Shown in pieces: positions 36,543 through 45,131 of a stretch of DNA of 64,000 bases. The stretch lies in contig NZ_CP012200.1 in assembly GCF_001484685.1 (NCBI RefSeq), positions 552,321-616,320 of the forward strand. The letters run 5' to 3'. The translations under genes and the position numbers were made by a program. The stretch comes from Thermococcus sp. 2319x1 (lineage in GTDB: Archaea > Methanobacteriota_B > Thermococci > Thermococcales > Thermococcaceae). Within the stretch, counting starts at the first letter, position 1. Every line of letters begins with the position of its first letter. The notes below the pieces were generated by a model that made no database searches, was not told the origin of the DNA, and saw only the letters and a list, made by a program, of their open reading frames with translations.

Positions 36543-36919
36543 CGTTTTCTATGCCTCTCGTACCATCCCCACTCTTTTTTGGTTCCAAAGCTTCTTACCC
36601 CTTCTTTCACAAGCTTTATCCTGAGTTCTTTGGCCAATTCAGGAGTTATCTCGCCGTGCTCCTCCATCCAGTTGATAATTTCCAATGCCTCCTCATCGGT
36701 CTCGCATCTTCTTATGAAGTCAATAACCGTAGGATTGTACCCGGAAAAATCCATCAATTCTTCCTCTTCTTCCTCTTCCACTCTATAGCCTTCGATAACA
36801 AGACCGGGCTCTTCTTCAAGTTCTTTAGCTAAGTGGGGGTATTTTTTCTCAAATTCTTCCTTATCATATTCCTGCCAAGGAAATTCATCAATAGGACGCT
36901 TTTTCTTTTTGTCCACCAT
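36539..36919 (-). CDS. DUF2095 family protein
   Basis: This 126-residue acidic archaeal protein has the DUF2095 pattern: a basic start ([18 protein letters not shown]), an EYxxxEEEEEEE stretch, a helical core ([20 protein letters not shown]) and a basic end ([12 protein letters not shown]). The function is unknown. ATG at 36919 is chosen for the AGGTG five bases upstream. It overlaps the AMP phosphorylase stop by four bases. Confidence 0.75.
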   Translation of the reverse strand: MVDKKKKRPIDEFPWQEYDKEEFEKKYPHLAKELEEEPGLVIEGYRVEEEEEEELMDFSGYNPTVIDFIRRCETDEEALEIINWMEEHGEITPELAKELRIKLVKEGVRSFGTKKEWGWYERHRKR

Positions 36920-36991
36920 ACTGGGCACCTCTTTTCAAACTTTATTCCGCTGGTCCACTTTATATACTTTGTTGACCTGTGTTTCAAAGCC

Positions 36992-37000
36992 CTTATATAT
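36992..37000 (+). promoter_or_regulatory. TATA box for the DUF123 gene (leaderless start)
   Basis: CTTATATAT ends 21 bases before the ATG at 37021, and there is no ribosome site, so the message is probably leaderless. This settles the start at 37021 against upstream in-frame codons. Confidence 0.55.
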
Positions 37001-37020
37001 TCTCCTGCAGAGTTCCAAAC

Positions 37021-37482
37021 ATGAAGGGCTCCTATCTTCTTGTAATCTATTTGGAAAGAGATGTAAACATAGGAACAAAAGCCCGAGAGTTTCGTTTGAA
37101 GAAAGGGTATTACATTTACGTTGGCTCTGCGATGAACTCCCTCGAAAAAAGGGTTGCAAGACATTTCAGAAAGAAAAAACGTCTTCACTGGCATATTGAC
37201 TTTCTTCTCCAAAAAGCACAGCTTTTGGAGGCTTATCTAATACCCAGCGAGGAAAGACTGGAGGAGGAACTTTCCCGCATTTTGGAAAAAGTTTTTCAGG
37301 GGGTTGAAGGTTTTGGGGCGAGTGATGTTAAAGTAAAAACAAATTTATACTACTCCGCAACTCCTCCAGATGGAACAATGTGTAACATCTTAAACTCAAG
37401 AAACCTTAGGTGGAAAAGAGTTAAAAGTTCCGAAGGGATTATGGATTGGAGGGAAGAGAATGCTGAGGATAGGAAAAGTTGA
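37021..37482 (+). CDS. DUF123 GIY-YIG family protein
   Basis: The 153-residue DUF123 domain is a form of the GIY-YIG nuclease fold. The motif appears as KKGYYIYVGSAM, followed by RVARHFRKKKRLHWHIDFLL and ATPPDGTMCN. Stand-alone archaeal members are uncharacterised; the domain is fused to endonuclease III in some thermophiles. It overlaps the GGGP synthase gene by 23 bases, so the two are co-transcribed. Confidence 0.85.
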   Translation: MKGSYLLVIYLERDVNIGTKAREFRLKKGYYIYVGSAMNSLEKRVARHFRKKKRLHWHIDFLLQKAQLLEAYLIPSEERLEEELSRILEKVFQGVEGFGASDVKVKTNLYYSATPPDGTMCNILNSRNLRWKRVKSSEGIMDWREENAEDRKS

Positions 37483-38227
37483 ATCTTACATTCACGAGAA
37501 GCTCGAGAAAGAAAAACTTCACTTTGTTCTCCTAGACCCAGATGATGTTTCTCCCGAAACTGCCGGAGAGCTTGCTAAAATAAGCGAAGAACTTGGCGTG
37601 GATGCAATAATGGTTGGGGGTTCAACCGGGGCAGAGGGAGAAATTCTTGATGAGGTCGTTAAGTCGATAAAGGAGAGCTCCAGCTTACCTGTGATACTCT
37701 TTCCGGGTTCACATGGCGGAATAAGCAAATACGCGGATGCCATATTCTTTATGAGCCTTCTAAATTCGCGAAATCCTTTTTTCATTACCGGAGCCCAGGC
37801 GCTTGGAGCTTTTACGGTAAAACGCTATGGAATTGAGCCGATACCGATGGCATATCTCATCGTTGAGCCGGGTGAAACAGTTGGATGGGTAAGTGATTCC
37901 AAGCCGATTCCAAGGCACAAACCAAAGATAGCCGCCGCTTATGCATTAGCTGGCCAGTATATGGGGATGAGACTTGTTTACCTTGAAGCGGGAAGCGGTG
38001 CTCCAGAGCATGTGCCGAATGAGATGATTAAAGCCGTCAAAGCTGTCATTGAAGTTCCTCTCATCGTTGGAGGGGGCATAAGGAGCTACGAAGATGCAAG
38101 AGAGGTTGCCCGGAGCGGTGCGGACATAATCGTTACTGGCACAGCGATAGAGAAAGCGGGCTCTCTGGAAGAGGCAAGGAAAAGACTTGAAAGAATAATC
38201 AGGGGAGTTAAAGAAATTAAACCGTGA
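37460..38227 (+). CDS. Geranylgeranylglyceryl phosphate synthase
   Basis: This TIM-barrel prenyltransferase makes the first ether bond of archaeal lipids by joining geranylgeranyl diphosphate to sn-glycerol-1-phosphate. Its 255 residues include HFVLLDPDDVSPETAG, MVGGSTGAEG, YLEAGSGAPEHV and the phosphate-binding VGGGIRSYEDAREVARSGAD. The next enzyme of the pathway, DGGGP synthase, is at 54.8 kb. The start lies within the DUF123 gene. Confidence 0.96.
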   Translation: MLRIGKVESYIHEKLEKEKLHFVLLDPDDVSPETAGELAKISEELGVDAIMVGGSTGAEGEILDEVVKSIKESSSLPVILFPGSHGGISKYADAIFFMSLLNSRNPFFITGAQALGAFTVKRYGIEPIPMAYLIVEPGETVGWVSDSKPIPRHKPKIAAAYALAGQYMGMRLVYLEAGSGAPEHVPNEMIKAVKAVIEVPLIVGGGIRSYEDAREVARSGADIIVTGTAIEKAGSLEEARKRLERIIRGVKEIKP

Positions 38228-38292
38228 TAAGTCTTTCTTCTTTTTTGGAAACCTATTTAAGCAACAGGTTGAATTTTAAGTTGGGTGATATT

Positions 38293-39135
38293 ATGAAGGC
38301 CTTTATTTCCGTCGATTTGGAAGGTATGCCTTTCGTTGTAAGTTTGGAGCACTTGGTAGAGAAGGGTGCTCTCTATAATGAAGCCCGAAAAATAGCCACA
38401 GAAATAACTTTAACCGCTGCAGATGCCCTTCACAGAGCTGGTTTTGAGGAGATAATAATAGCCGACAGCCACGGCCCGATGGTAAACCTCCTCCCGGAGG
38501 AGCTCCCCGATTATGCTTACCTCGTCAGAGGATATCCAAGGCCGATGGCCATGATTGCCGGAGCAGAGGGATGTGATGTTGCACTGTTTTTGGGCTACCA
38601 CGCAAAGGCCGGAACGGCATATGGTATCTTTGACCACACCTACAGCGGTGCAAGCGTTGGTAAGCTTGAGCTAAACGGCATTGAGGTCAGCGAATTCCTT
38701 CTCAACGGATACGCGGTTGGTCACTATGATATTCCCGTAATCCTTGTTGGAGGAGACAAGAAACTTCTTGAAGACGACGTGGAGAAATTCACACCATGGG
38801 CTGAGAGAGTGGTATTTAAGGAGGCGTTCTCAAGGTATTCCGCCATAAGTCCAAGCATGAAGAAAATTAAAAGGAATCTTGAAGAGGCAGTCCTTAGGGC
38901 CGTTGAAAAATACAAAAACGGAGAAACGAAGCCCCTAAAACTTGACTATCCCGTTAGGGTGAGGCTCACCTACAACAACAGCGGCATGGCAGATGTAGGA
39001 GAGCTTCTACCGGGGGCAAGAAGGATAGATGGAAAAACGGTGGAGTTTGAAGCAAGGGACATCATCGAGGCATACAAGGTATTCCAATTGTTAGTGTTTG
39101 CCGCCACGGGAGTTACCTCACTCTTGAGACGTTAA
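38293..39135 (+). CDS. M55 family D-aminopeptidase-like protein
   Basis: The 280 residues are related to Bacillus DppA, a zinc D-aminopeptidase of a self-compartmentalising decamer. Features are the N-terminal SVDLEGMPFV, the metal ligand block IADSHGPMVNL, and the HAKAGTAYGIFDHTY stretch. ATG at 38293 follows GGGTGATATT and a TATA-like CTATTTAAG, so it has its own promoter. The substrate in archaea is unknown; peptide scavenging is likely. Confidence 0.85.
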   Translation: MKAFISVDLEGMPFVVSLEHLVEKGALYNEARKIATEITLTAADALHRAGFEEIIIADSHGPMVNLLPEELPDYAYLVRGYPRPMAMIAGAEGCDVALFLGYHAKAGTAYGIFDHTYSGASVGKLELNGIEVSEFLLNGYAVGHYDIPVILVGGDKKLLEDDVEKFTPWAERVVFKEAFSRYSAISPSMKKIKRNLEEAVLRAVEKYKNGETKPLKLDYPVRVRLTYNNSGMADVGELLPGARRIDGKTVEFEARDIIEAYKVFQLLVFAATGVTSLLRR

Positions 39136-39371
39136 GCCTCACTCAAGACTTTAAAGCTGACCTTTCCCTCCCTTACTATCTTTTTGATGTCTTCAAGGAG
39201 CTTTTGAACGTTCTCTTCTGCAACCTCCATTCTTATTTCACTAATACCTTTGCTCGTGGGGGGCAGGAAGTGTATGTCCTTAATCTTTCCCCTAACCTCA
39301 TTTAAAATTTTGGTCAAAATTTTTCCCCTTTTCTCATAGGGCAATTTTATGTCCAGTTCAACAATTTTCAT
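39132..39371 (-). CDS. Hypothetical protein, 79 residues
   Basis: This small soluble protein has a beta-alpha-beta-beta-alpha-beta pattern (MKIVELDIKLPYEKRGKI, SEIRMEVAEENVQKLLEDI, SFKVLSE), which suggests a ferredoxin-like/ACT-type fold. I do not recognise the family. GGTGACAG precedes ATG 39371, and GTTATATATGG about 35 bases upstream is its TATA box. It overlaps the M55 stop by four bases. Confidence 0.55.
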   Translation of the reverse strand: MKIVELDIKLPYEKRGKILTKILNEVRGKIKDIHFLPPTSKGISEIRMEVAEENVQKLLEDIKKIVREGKVSFKVLSEA

Positions 39372-39500
39372 AGCTGTCACCATTTTATTTTAGAAAAGAA
39401 ACCATATATAACCTTTTTCATGAGCCAGAGGTATGAAGCTTTTGACGGTTTATTCCTCCCGGTTATGAGAAAATTTTTGATTTTTTCATCCAACTATCAA

Positions 39501-39569
39501 TGCCCCGGAGAAACCGCGGGGGATGAGCGAGGGGCGAGCTGTGATTCCCCTTCGCTCCTCCGGGGCACA
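39501..39569 (+). ncRNA. H/ACA-like guide RNA candidate
   Basis: This GC-rich island lies in AT-rich intergenic DNA. A perfect 9-bp lower stem (GCCCCGGAG 39502-39510 with CTCCGGGGC 39558-39566) encloses an internal loop of seven bases per side (39511-39517, 39551-39557). An upper stem follows (GGGGGA 39518-39523 with TTCCCC 39545-39550), topped by ATGA and GTGA elements like an L7Ae kink-turn or K-loop. ACA follows the lower stem at once (39567-39569). This is the archaeal H/ACA plan, with the pocket about 16 bases from ACA. The rRNA target is not identified. It abuts the 3' end of the DUF257 gene. Confidence 0.6.
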
Positions 39570-39571
39570 CT

Positions 39572-40174
39572 TTAAATGTTGAGTGGCTTAAGAAGGTTTA
39601 TCCTGAAGCCATCCTTCTCCTCGATTGAAACAACTGCTGTTGAAATCTCCTCCATGATAGGTAAAACTTCCGTAGCCGCTGATTTTATCAAATCTGCGTT
39701 GATGAAGTAGAAGGCAATCCTCTTTTTGTTTCCGAGATACTTCAGCACTCCGTATATACTGGGAATGAAATCTTTTCTCTCGCTGTGGAGGATGAAAAGC
39801 TTATCAAAACCCAGCACGAGGTTTATCATTTTCTCTTCGGGCAGTTTTTCAAAGATTTTATCGTATTCTCTTTCCAAAATTGTGCTCTCGGTTATTGGGA
39901 CTCTTCCCAAGACTTTCCCTATGTTTATGGCTCCTCCAATCTTTATTACGTTAAGGTCGTTGAGAAGAGAGGTATCTATTCCAGCAATCTCCATCTGAGC
40001 TCTGTACATGTGAAGCGTGTCCAGAAAGTCATCTACAAGAACCGGGTAGTTATTCTCCCTGCTCCATTTTACAAGTTCGTGGAAGAGCAGATAAATCGGA
40101 GCTTTTGAAGAGTACTCCACTAAAACGGTTTCGCCAAATTTTAGTTTTTCCAGTATAGAAAGAAAGTTGTGCAC
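39572..40174 (-). CDS. DUF257 family protein
   Basis: The 200-residue soluble protein belongs to DUF257, a family found almost only in Thermococcales. It has a RecA-like or receiver-like alternation: FGETVLVEYSSKAPIYLLFH, NYPVLVDDFLDTLHMY, LNVIKIGGA and KLFILHSERKDF. There is no intact Walker A motif. The function is unknown. It ends three bases from the ACA box of the RNA candidate on the opposite strand. Confidence 0.8.
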   Translation of the reverse strand: MHNFLSILEKLKFGETVLVEYSSKAPIYLLFHELVKWSRENNYPVLVDDFLDTLHMYRAQMEIAGIDTSLLNDLNVIKIGGAINIGKVLGRVPITESTILEREYDKIFEKLPEEKMINLVLGFDKLFILHSERKDFIPSIYGVLKYLGNKKRIAFYFINADLIKSAATEVLPIMEEISTAVVSIEEKDGFRINLLKPLNI

Positions 40175-40226
40175 GGCGGCACCCCCGTTTGTGATTTTTC
40201 TATTGGTTTAGATAATTTTGGAAATC

Positions 40227-42542
40227 TTATATATTTTTCTCTTCCTCCTCTTCGTATGGGGCTGTTATGACTTTTCTTATCTCTCTGGCGATTTTTTCTC
40301 CAATTCCCTCCACCTGCATTAACTCGCTCTCTTTTGCCGTGAAAACCCTCTCCACGCTCCCGAAATGCCTGAGGAGTCTTCTCGCTAAGGTTGCCGATAC
40401 ATAGGGGAGTCCCTCAACGATTAGCCTCTGCCTTTCAGCTAATGTTAAGGCCTTCTTCTCACTTCTAACGGCTATTTCCTTCTTTCTCTCCTCCTGTTCG
40501 CGCTTGGCTATGAGATAAATGTAGCTGGCAACTTCACCCGAATCTTTGGCGAAAAGAACTGGGATCCCCCAGTCTACAGTTAAAGCAGCCAGGGCACCTC
40601 TAATGGCATTGGGGTGCACGTTCCTAATTCCGTAGAGTTCTCCTTCGATAATAATGACCGGTCGGGGATAGGTTTCTTTTAAACGCTTTGCCTGGTCAAA
40701 AAGCCTTCCGTCTATTATTGACTGGATAAAATCATCGGCGGCTTTTCTCTCTATAGCAACATCTTCACTCACTATGTAGTCCCCAACGTCGAGGGTTTTA
40801 ACTTCCAAATGAGCACCAAGCTCCTTTAGTATCTTTGGAACCTGGCTCTTGAGCTCGCGCGAATCAACATAGACTACAATTCCTTTCGGTTTTTTCACAA
40901 AAATTGGCTTTATGGGAAGCTTTTCGTACACATCTTTCTCTGGCTCTTCCCTCTTTTCGACAACTTCCTCAGCTTTTTCCTCCTTCTCCTTCGACTTTAC
41001 AAAACCTAAGAGGGAAGCCTGTTTTTCCTTTTTAACCATATGCTCCACCTTCTCTAAGAGAGAAATCATCTGTTTCTCCTTATGGCGGGAACTCCAGTAG
41101 TAAGCTTCATCTCTCGTTCCCTTTGCCATTAATATAACAACTCTACCCGGCCTGTGTCTTCCGGTTCTTCCCCTTCTCTGGATGCTTCTTATAGCAGAGG
41201 GGACTGGTTCATAAAAAATAACCAGATCCACTTCGGGAACGTCAAGACCTTCTTCTCCAACGCTTGTGGCAACGAGAACGTTGAATTCTCCCTGAGAAAA
41301 AAGATCTAAAATTTGCTTTTGTTTCTTTTGGCTTAAGCCCCTGTCGTTTTCTTTATTTGCCTGCCCCACAAAACGCATGCTCTTTATTTGCTCCTGAAGG
41401 AGCTCTTTTACGATCTTTTTTGCAGTTTCCCTGTAGTTTGTGAAGACGATTATCTTTGAGGTAGGTTTTTTGCTTAGCTGCTCTTTAATCAGCTCTTTTG
41501 TCTTGTCTAACTTTGGATGGTCAATTCCCAGTTCCTTTGCTTGGACGAGAAGTGCTATCGCCTTTTTCATCCTTTGATCCTGCATCAGCTCCTTCGTCGA
41601 CTTTGTCTTTCCCCTCTTGGCCTCTTCATAGAGCTTCTTGAGATAAGCCCTCAGGGCGGACAACCCTTGAGTTTCGAGAAGTTCTATTGCATGATGGAGC
41701 TTCAGGGCCTTTGCTTGGTAAAAGATGAGTTTTCCTACATCATAGCTGCCCTTTGCCATCTCGGCGTTTATTATCTGTCCCGCTTTGAGGATTTCTTTTT
41801 TCGGAACATCTGGGGAAGCGCTCTCTACAAGACCTGCCTCAGCCAAAGGCTTCAACGAATCTTTGAGCATTTCCCTTAGAATTTTTCTAACTTCTTTGTA
41901 AATCCCCGGCAGCTCAACTTTAACCCATTCAAACTTTATCCCTTGGACGTAAGGTCTAACATCGGGAGAGTTCTCGGTTCTAACCTCAATGTGCTCTATG
42001 AAGAGGTTCCTAACGATTTCCTCAATCTTGGCCTCGTCACTCCCAGGAGAAGCTGTAAGACCCAGAATTAGGGGATGCTTTGCCTGCCTCATGTATTCTT
42101 TGGCTATGTAAACATAGGCATACTCCCCCACTGCCCTATGGGCCTCATCAAAGACGAGCAGAACAACGTCTTCAAGGCTTATCCTCCCAACAACAAGGTC
42201 GTTTTCTATCGTTTGGGGAGTGGCGGTGATGATAATGCTTTTCTTCCATATTTCCTCTCTTCTCTCCGGCGGGATTTCACCAGTCAAGGTGTTTATCTTC
42301 TCCTCAGGGAGGTCAAAAAGTCTCAAAAAGCTTTCTCTATGTTGCAAAGCGAGGGGTTTTGTTGGTGCGAGCATCAGAACTTTCCCGCCGTATTTAGATA
42401 AGCGATAGTCGGCTATCATCTGAGCTATCAAAGTTTTCCCTAACCCAGTCGGCAGAACGACTAAGCTGTTTTTGTCTTTGCATTTCGCGTAAATTACTTC
42501 TTGATAAACCCTCGGCTGGATGAGCTCTCTTCGCAGGTACAT
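40227..42542 (-). CDS. hef: Hef helicase-nuclease (XPF/FANCM type)
   Basis: The 771-residue enzyme acts on stalled replication forks. The N-terminal superfamily 2 helicase has LPTGLGKTLIAQM, VFDEAHRAVG, LGLTASPGS and IQRRGRTGRHRPG. A charged linker (about 490-545) leads to the ERCC4 nuclease with GDYIVSEDVAIERKAADDF, and a C-terminal tandem helix-hairpin-helix (LPYVSATLARRLLRHFG, MQVEGIGEKIAREI). This order is the one known for Pyrococcus Hef. It starts at ATG 42542 with no clear ribosome site. Confidence 0.97.
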   Translation of the reverse strand: MYLRRELIQPRVYQEVIYAKCKDKNSLVVLPTGLGKTLIAQMIADYRLSKYGGKVLMLAPTKPLALQHRESFLRLFDLPEEKINTLTGEIPPERREEIWKKSIIITATPQTIENDLVVGRISLEDVVLLVFDEAHRAVGEYAYVYIAKEYMRQAKHPLILGLTASPGSDEAKIEEIVRNLFIEHIEVRTENSPDVRPYVQGIKFEWVKVELPGIYKEVRKILREMLKDSLKPLAEAGLVESASPDVPKKEILKAGQIINAEMAKGSYDVGKLIFYQAKALKLHHAIELLETQGLSALRAYLKKLYEEAKRGKTKSTKELMQDQRMKKAIALLVQAKELGIDHPKLDKTKELIKEQLSKKPTSKIIVFTNYRETAKKIVKELLQEQIKSMRFVGQANKENDRGLSQKKQKQILDLFSQGEFNVLVATSVGEEGLDVPEVDLVIFYEPVPSAIRSIQRRGRTGRHRPGRVVILMAKGTRDEAYYWSSRHKEKQMISLLEKVEHMVKKEKQASLLGFVKSKEKEEKAEEVVEKREEPEKDVYEKLPIKPIFVKKPKGIVVYVDSRELKSQVPKILKELGAHLEVKTLDVGDYIVSEDVAIERKAADDFIQSIIDGRLFDQAKRLKETYPRPVIIIEGELYGIRNVHPNAIRGALAALTVDWGIPVLFAKDSGEVASYIYLIAKREQEERKKEIAVRSEKKALTLAERQRLIVEGLPYVSATLARRLLRHFGSVERVFTAKESELMQVEGIGEKIAREIRKVITAPYEEEEEKNI

Positions 42543-42565
42543 TGGTCTATATTTTGTTAAATAGG

Positions 42566-42574
42566 TTTATAAAA
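42566..42574 (+). promoter_or_regulatory. TATA box of the DUF134 regulator gene
   Basis: TTTATAAAA stands directly before GCGCCGTCGCACAAAA (42575-42590). That stretch resembles the GTGCATATGCACAAAA element at the other promoters of this locus, and GGGGAAACCC follows at 42599-42608. The placement suggests regulation by a factor that also acts on the genes at 44.9-45.8 kb. Confidence 0.5.
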
Positions 42575-42630
42575 GCGCCGTCGCACAAAACCTAAAAAGG
42601 GGAAACCCAAACTGTAATTTAGGTGTTGAA

Positions 42631-42993
42631 ATGCCACGCGGGATGGGATGGGGGAGAGGGAGAAGGCGAAAAATGCGATTTATAGGATTTATCCCCGAGG
42701 TTAGGCATTTCTACCCAGCTAAGCCACCTTTTGGCCCTCCGCAGCCTCCGATTTTCATGACCTATGAAGAGTTTGAGGCCTTAAGGCTGGTGGATTATGA
42801 AGGACTAACTCAAGAGGAAGCCGGGCAGAGAATGGGTGTCTCAAGAGGAACAGTATGGAGGGCTTTAAGTTCTGCAAGAAAAAAGGTGGCCCAAATGCTT
42901 GTTGAGGGGAGGGAGTTAATAATCCTGGCCCAGGGAAATGAAATTCCTGGGTCATCTCAGGAGCCAGAGGTTACCGATGAAGACTCGTTTTAG
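42631..42993 (+). CDS. DUF134 helix-turn-helix regulator
   Basis: The 120-residue protein has a basic Gly/Arg start (PRGMGWGRGRRRKMRF), a Pro-rich middle (FYPAKPPFGPPQPPIFMTYE) and a sigma70-region-4-like helix-turn-helix (LTQEEAGQRMGVSRGTVWRA). DUF134 proteins occur next to Mrp/MinD and NifX-like genes in many anaerobes. It probably regulates the four genes downstream on both strands; that link is inferred from position and shared motifs. Confidence 0.85.
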   Translation: MPRGMGWGRGRRRKMRFIGFIPEVRHFYPAKPPFGPPQPPIFMTYEEFEALRLVDYEGLTQEEAGQRMGVSRGTVWRALSSARKKVAQMLVEGRELIILAQGNEIPGSSQEPEVTDEDSF

Positions 42994-43045
42994 CCCTTCT
43001 TTTCCGGCGATTGTATAAACCCTTTCCATCCCTTACTAGTGGTTG

Positions 43046-43056
43046 GCACATAGTGC
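43046..43056. promoter_or_regulatory. Palindrome GCACATAGTGC in the DUF134-Mrp gap
   Basis: GCAC-ATA-GTGC follows a TATA-like TTGTATAAACC (about 43009-43019), and GTGCAAATGC is at 43070-43079. It recalls the GTGCATATGCAC elements elsewhere in the locus. No intact gene follows on the plus strand, so it may be a leftover promoter. Confidence 0.3.
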
Positions 43057-43114
43057 ATCAGATGCTGCGGTGCAAATGCTAAGAGGACGTTATGAGAAAA
43101 TTAAAGGGCAGGAA

Positions 43115-44002
43115 CTACTTTAAAATCTCCTCTTTAACGGCCTCTGCTATTTCTTTGAGCGCTATAGAGGCTTTTGAATCCGGAAACGCCTCGACTACTG
43201 GCTTAAGCATTACCATGCTTTTTGGGATTGCTATATCGTATGGTATCTCACCGATTATTGGGATGGCTTCTTTTTCGGCGAATTCATAAAGTCCCTTAAA
43301 GCCCGGATTCAGATCAGCTTTGTTTATTATAAGGTATGCTGGCTCTCCGAAGTGCTGGACAACCCTGTAAACCCTCTTCACGTCACTTAGCGAAGCGGGG
43401 GTTGGTTCTGCTATGAGTATTGCAACATCTGCCCCACCAAGGCTTGCTATCACTTGGCACCCTATGCCAGCTGCCGAATCAACTATCATGTGCTCCAGAT
43501 TTTGTTCTTTCATAATTCTCTTTGCCCACTCTTTTTCCTCTGTAACGAGCTTTCCGCTGTTTGGCCTTCCCACGTAGAGCTGGGCTGAAATCAGAGGAAA
43601 GCCGTATCTTGTTGTTGTCTTTCTAATTATGCCGGAACGAACTTCCTCTAAAGTGATTACCCCTTCTATCGGGCATACGAGCTTACAAACTCCACACCCT
43701 TCACAAGTTAGCTCATTAACCACGTAATTTCCATCAACAATCTTTATGCAGTCATGGGGGCATTTCTCAGCGCATATACCGCACTTTATGCAGGTTGAGG
43801 TGTTTATCCTTGCCACTTTTGCTCCTGTGAGCTCTTTCTCCTCTTCCCACCTCTCAACTCCAAAGAGAAGGTCGAGGTTTGGAGCGTCGGCATCGGCATC
43901 GACCGCTATTAGGGAATACTCATCTTTGAGAAGGTATATGAGTGAAGCGGCAACACTTGATTTGCCAACCCCTCCTTTTCCACTCGCTATCGCGATCTGC
44001 AT
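43115..44002 (-). CDS. MinD/Mrp-type ATPase with inserted ferredoxin domain
   Basis: The 295-residue protein has deviant Walker A SGKGGVGKSSV and AVDADADAPNLDL. Two [4Fe-4S] motifs are inserted after the first third (CIKCGICAEKCPHDC and CEGCGVCKLVCP), and Walker B is MIVDSAAGIGC. It is close to the next gene upstream, its paralogue, five bases away. In Desulfovibrio a pair of such ATPases belongs to the orange-protein complex. They may assemble or carry a metal cluster. ATG at 44002 follows GGGGTGATTAAA. Confidence 0.9.
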   Translation of the reverse strand: MQIAIASGKGGVGKSSVAASLIYLLKDEYSLIAVDADADAPNLDLLFGVERWEEEKELTGAKVARINTSTCIKCGICAEKCPHDCIKIVDGNYVVNELTCEGCGVCKLVCPIEGVITLEEVRSGIIRKTTTRYGFPLISAQLYVGRPNSGKLVTEEKEWAKRIMKEQNLEHMIVDSAAGIGCQVIASLGGADVAILIAEPTPASLSDVKRVYRVVQHFGEPAYLIINKADLNPGFKGLYEFAEKEAIPIIGEIPYDIAIPKSMVMLKPVVEAFPDSKASIALKEIAEAVKEEILK

Positions 44003-44007
44003 TTTAA

Positions 44008-44868
44008 TCACCCCAGATAATTGGCTACCCTTTCGGCAAGGTCTTTGAAGATTTTCGCTTCCTTTTTATCGGTTAGGACTATAGGTTCTCCTTTAACATA
44101 ACTCCTGATAATAGCCTCGCTGTATGGAATTTCCCCAACTATCCCGGCGTTGTATTTCTGCACCATCTCTTTTACTCTCTTTTTCTCCCCGATATCGGCC
44201 CTATTGACAACAACCCATGCCTCTATGCCCATTAACTTGGCGAGCTCGAGGATAAGGGTCAAGTCATGAAGGCCAAGTGGGGTGGGCTCTGTAACTGCTA
44301 TGAGGAGCTTTGAATCTTCCAATGCCTTAGAAACAGTGTTGCTTGTACCTGCGGCAGTGTCCACTAACAAAAGCTCTTTGTTAAGGGCTTTCGCCCTCTT
44401 TTTTGCCGCGGTTACGATAGGCAGTGCCCGCTCTTCCCCTTCGAGCAGTTTTCCGGTAACCAAAGGAAACTCATAAGGTGTCTCGGTGAAGTAGGTATGC
44501 CCCATAAGCTTCTCTCCCTCCAATATTGCCCCCGTAACTGGGCAGACTATCTCACAAGCCCTGCACCCAGAACATAGAGTGGGCATTAAGAACGGTGTTC
44601 CATCCCTCATTGTGATTATTGCGTTTTCTCCACAAACTTCTGCACATTTTCTACATTTTATGCACTTGGAATAATCAAAGCGCGGCATGAACATGTGAAC
44701 GGGTTCCTCATTCTGCAGCTCAACTCCAAGGAGAATATGATCGTTTGGCGCCTCGACGTCTAAATCCGCCAGAGCCAAGTCGAAATACTCCCGTAAGGCC
44801 ATTGCAAGGTTAACGGCTACTGTTGATTTTCCTGTTCCGCCTTTACCCCCACTCACCGCTATCTGCAT
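44008..44868 (-). CDS. MinD/Mrp-type ATPase with inserted ferredoxin domain (second copy)
   Basis: This 286-residue paralogue of the next gene has SGGKGGTGKSTVAV, ADLDVEAPNDHI, Fe-S motifs CIKCRKCAEVC and CSGCRACEIVCP, and LLVDTAAGTSN. ATG at 44868 has GGAGGTGAGGTG ahead of it; earlier in-frame codons are in the regulatory region and are rejected. Its promoter lies at about 44900, with TTTTTAAGG as TATA and a GTGCATATGC element just upstream. Confidence 0.9.
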   Translation of the reverse strand: MQIAVSGGKGGTGKSTVAVNLAMALREYFDLALADLDVEAPNDHILLGVELQNEEPVHMFMPRFDYSKCIKCRKCAEVCGENAIITMRDGTPFLMPTLCSGCRACEIVCPVTGAILEGEKLMGHTYFTETPYEFPLVTGKLLEGEERALPIVTAAKKRAKALNKELLLVDTAAGTSNTVSKALEDSKLLIAVTEPTPLGLHDLTLILELAKLMGIEAWVVVNRADIGEKKRVKEMVQKYNAGIVGEIPYSEAIIRSYVKGEPIVLTDKKEAKIFKDLAERVANYLG

Positions 44869-44884
44869 CACCTCACCTCCACAG

Positions 44885-44898
44885 TTAGGGAAACCTAA
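44885..44898. promoter_or_regulatory. Inverted repeat TTAGGGAAACCTAA (ORP-like locus)
   Basis: TTAGG and CCTAA flank GAAA, between the TATA box and the start of the second MinD gene. Close relatives are TTAGGGAAACC (45106-45116), GGGGAAACCC (42599-42608) and, reversed, GGCTTTCCTAA (45813-45823), each near a promoter of the same locus. It is a candidate operator. Confidence 0.45.
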
Positions 44899-44912
44899 AA
44901 CCTTAAAAATTT

Positions 44913-44926
44913 TGTGCATATGCTCA
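44913..44926. promoter_or_regulatory. Imperfect copy of the GTGCATATGCAC operator
   Basis: TGTGCATATGCTCA differs at one base from the perfect palindrome at 45132-45145. It sits upstream of the TATA box of the second MinD gene. Confidence 0.5.
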
Positions 44927-45105
44927 CTCATTTCCCGCTTCTTAATTTTCTCGTGTAGAACCACCCCTATGGTGACCATGGGTGCGCCGGGCTCAGTAAA
45001 CTGGAAAAAATCTACCGGGTGGAGGGCAAGAAACGCGTACGGCGCAGAAACGGCCTTTTCCATGGATATCACACGGAGTTGTTCCGTGAAACGGGTCTAT
45101 AAGGG

Positions 45106-45116
45106 TTAGGGAAACC
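45106..45116 (+). promoter_or_regulatory. TTAGGGAAACC element ahead of the first NifX gene
   Basis: This element lies just upstream of the TATA-like AGTTTAAATG (45121-45130). The same motif is at 44885-44898 on the divergent side. Confidence 0.4.
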
Positions 45117-45131
45117 GAAAAGTTTAAATGG

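Noticed and set aside
43092-43289. Plus-strand frame starting at 43092
   Set aside because: Nearly all of it is antisense to the MinD ATPase gene, and the Ser/Ala-rich composition is that of a shadow frame.
44869-45072. Upstream extension of the second MinD ATPase
   Set aside because: It would run through the TATA box and both operator motifs. The ATG at 44868 has a strong ribosome site and the usual MinD start.
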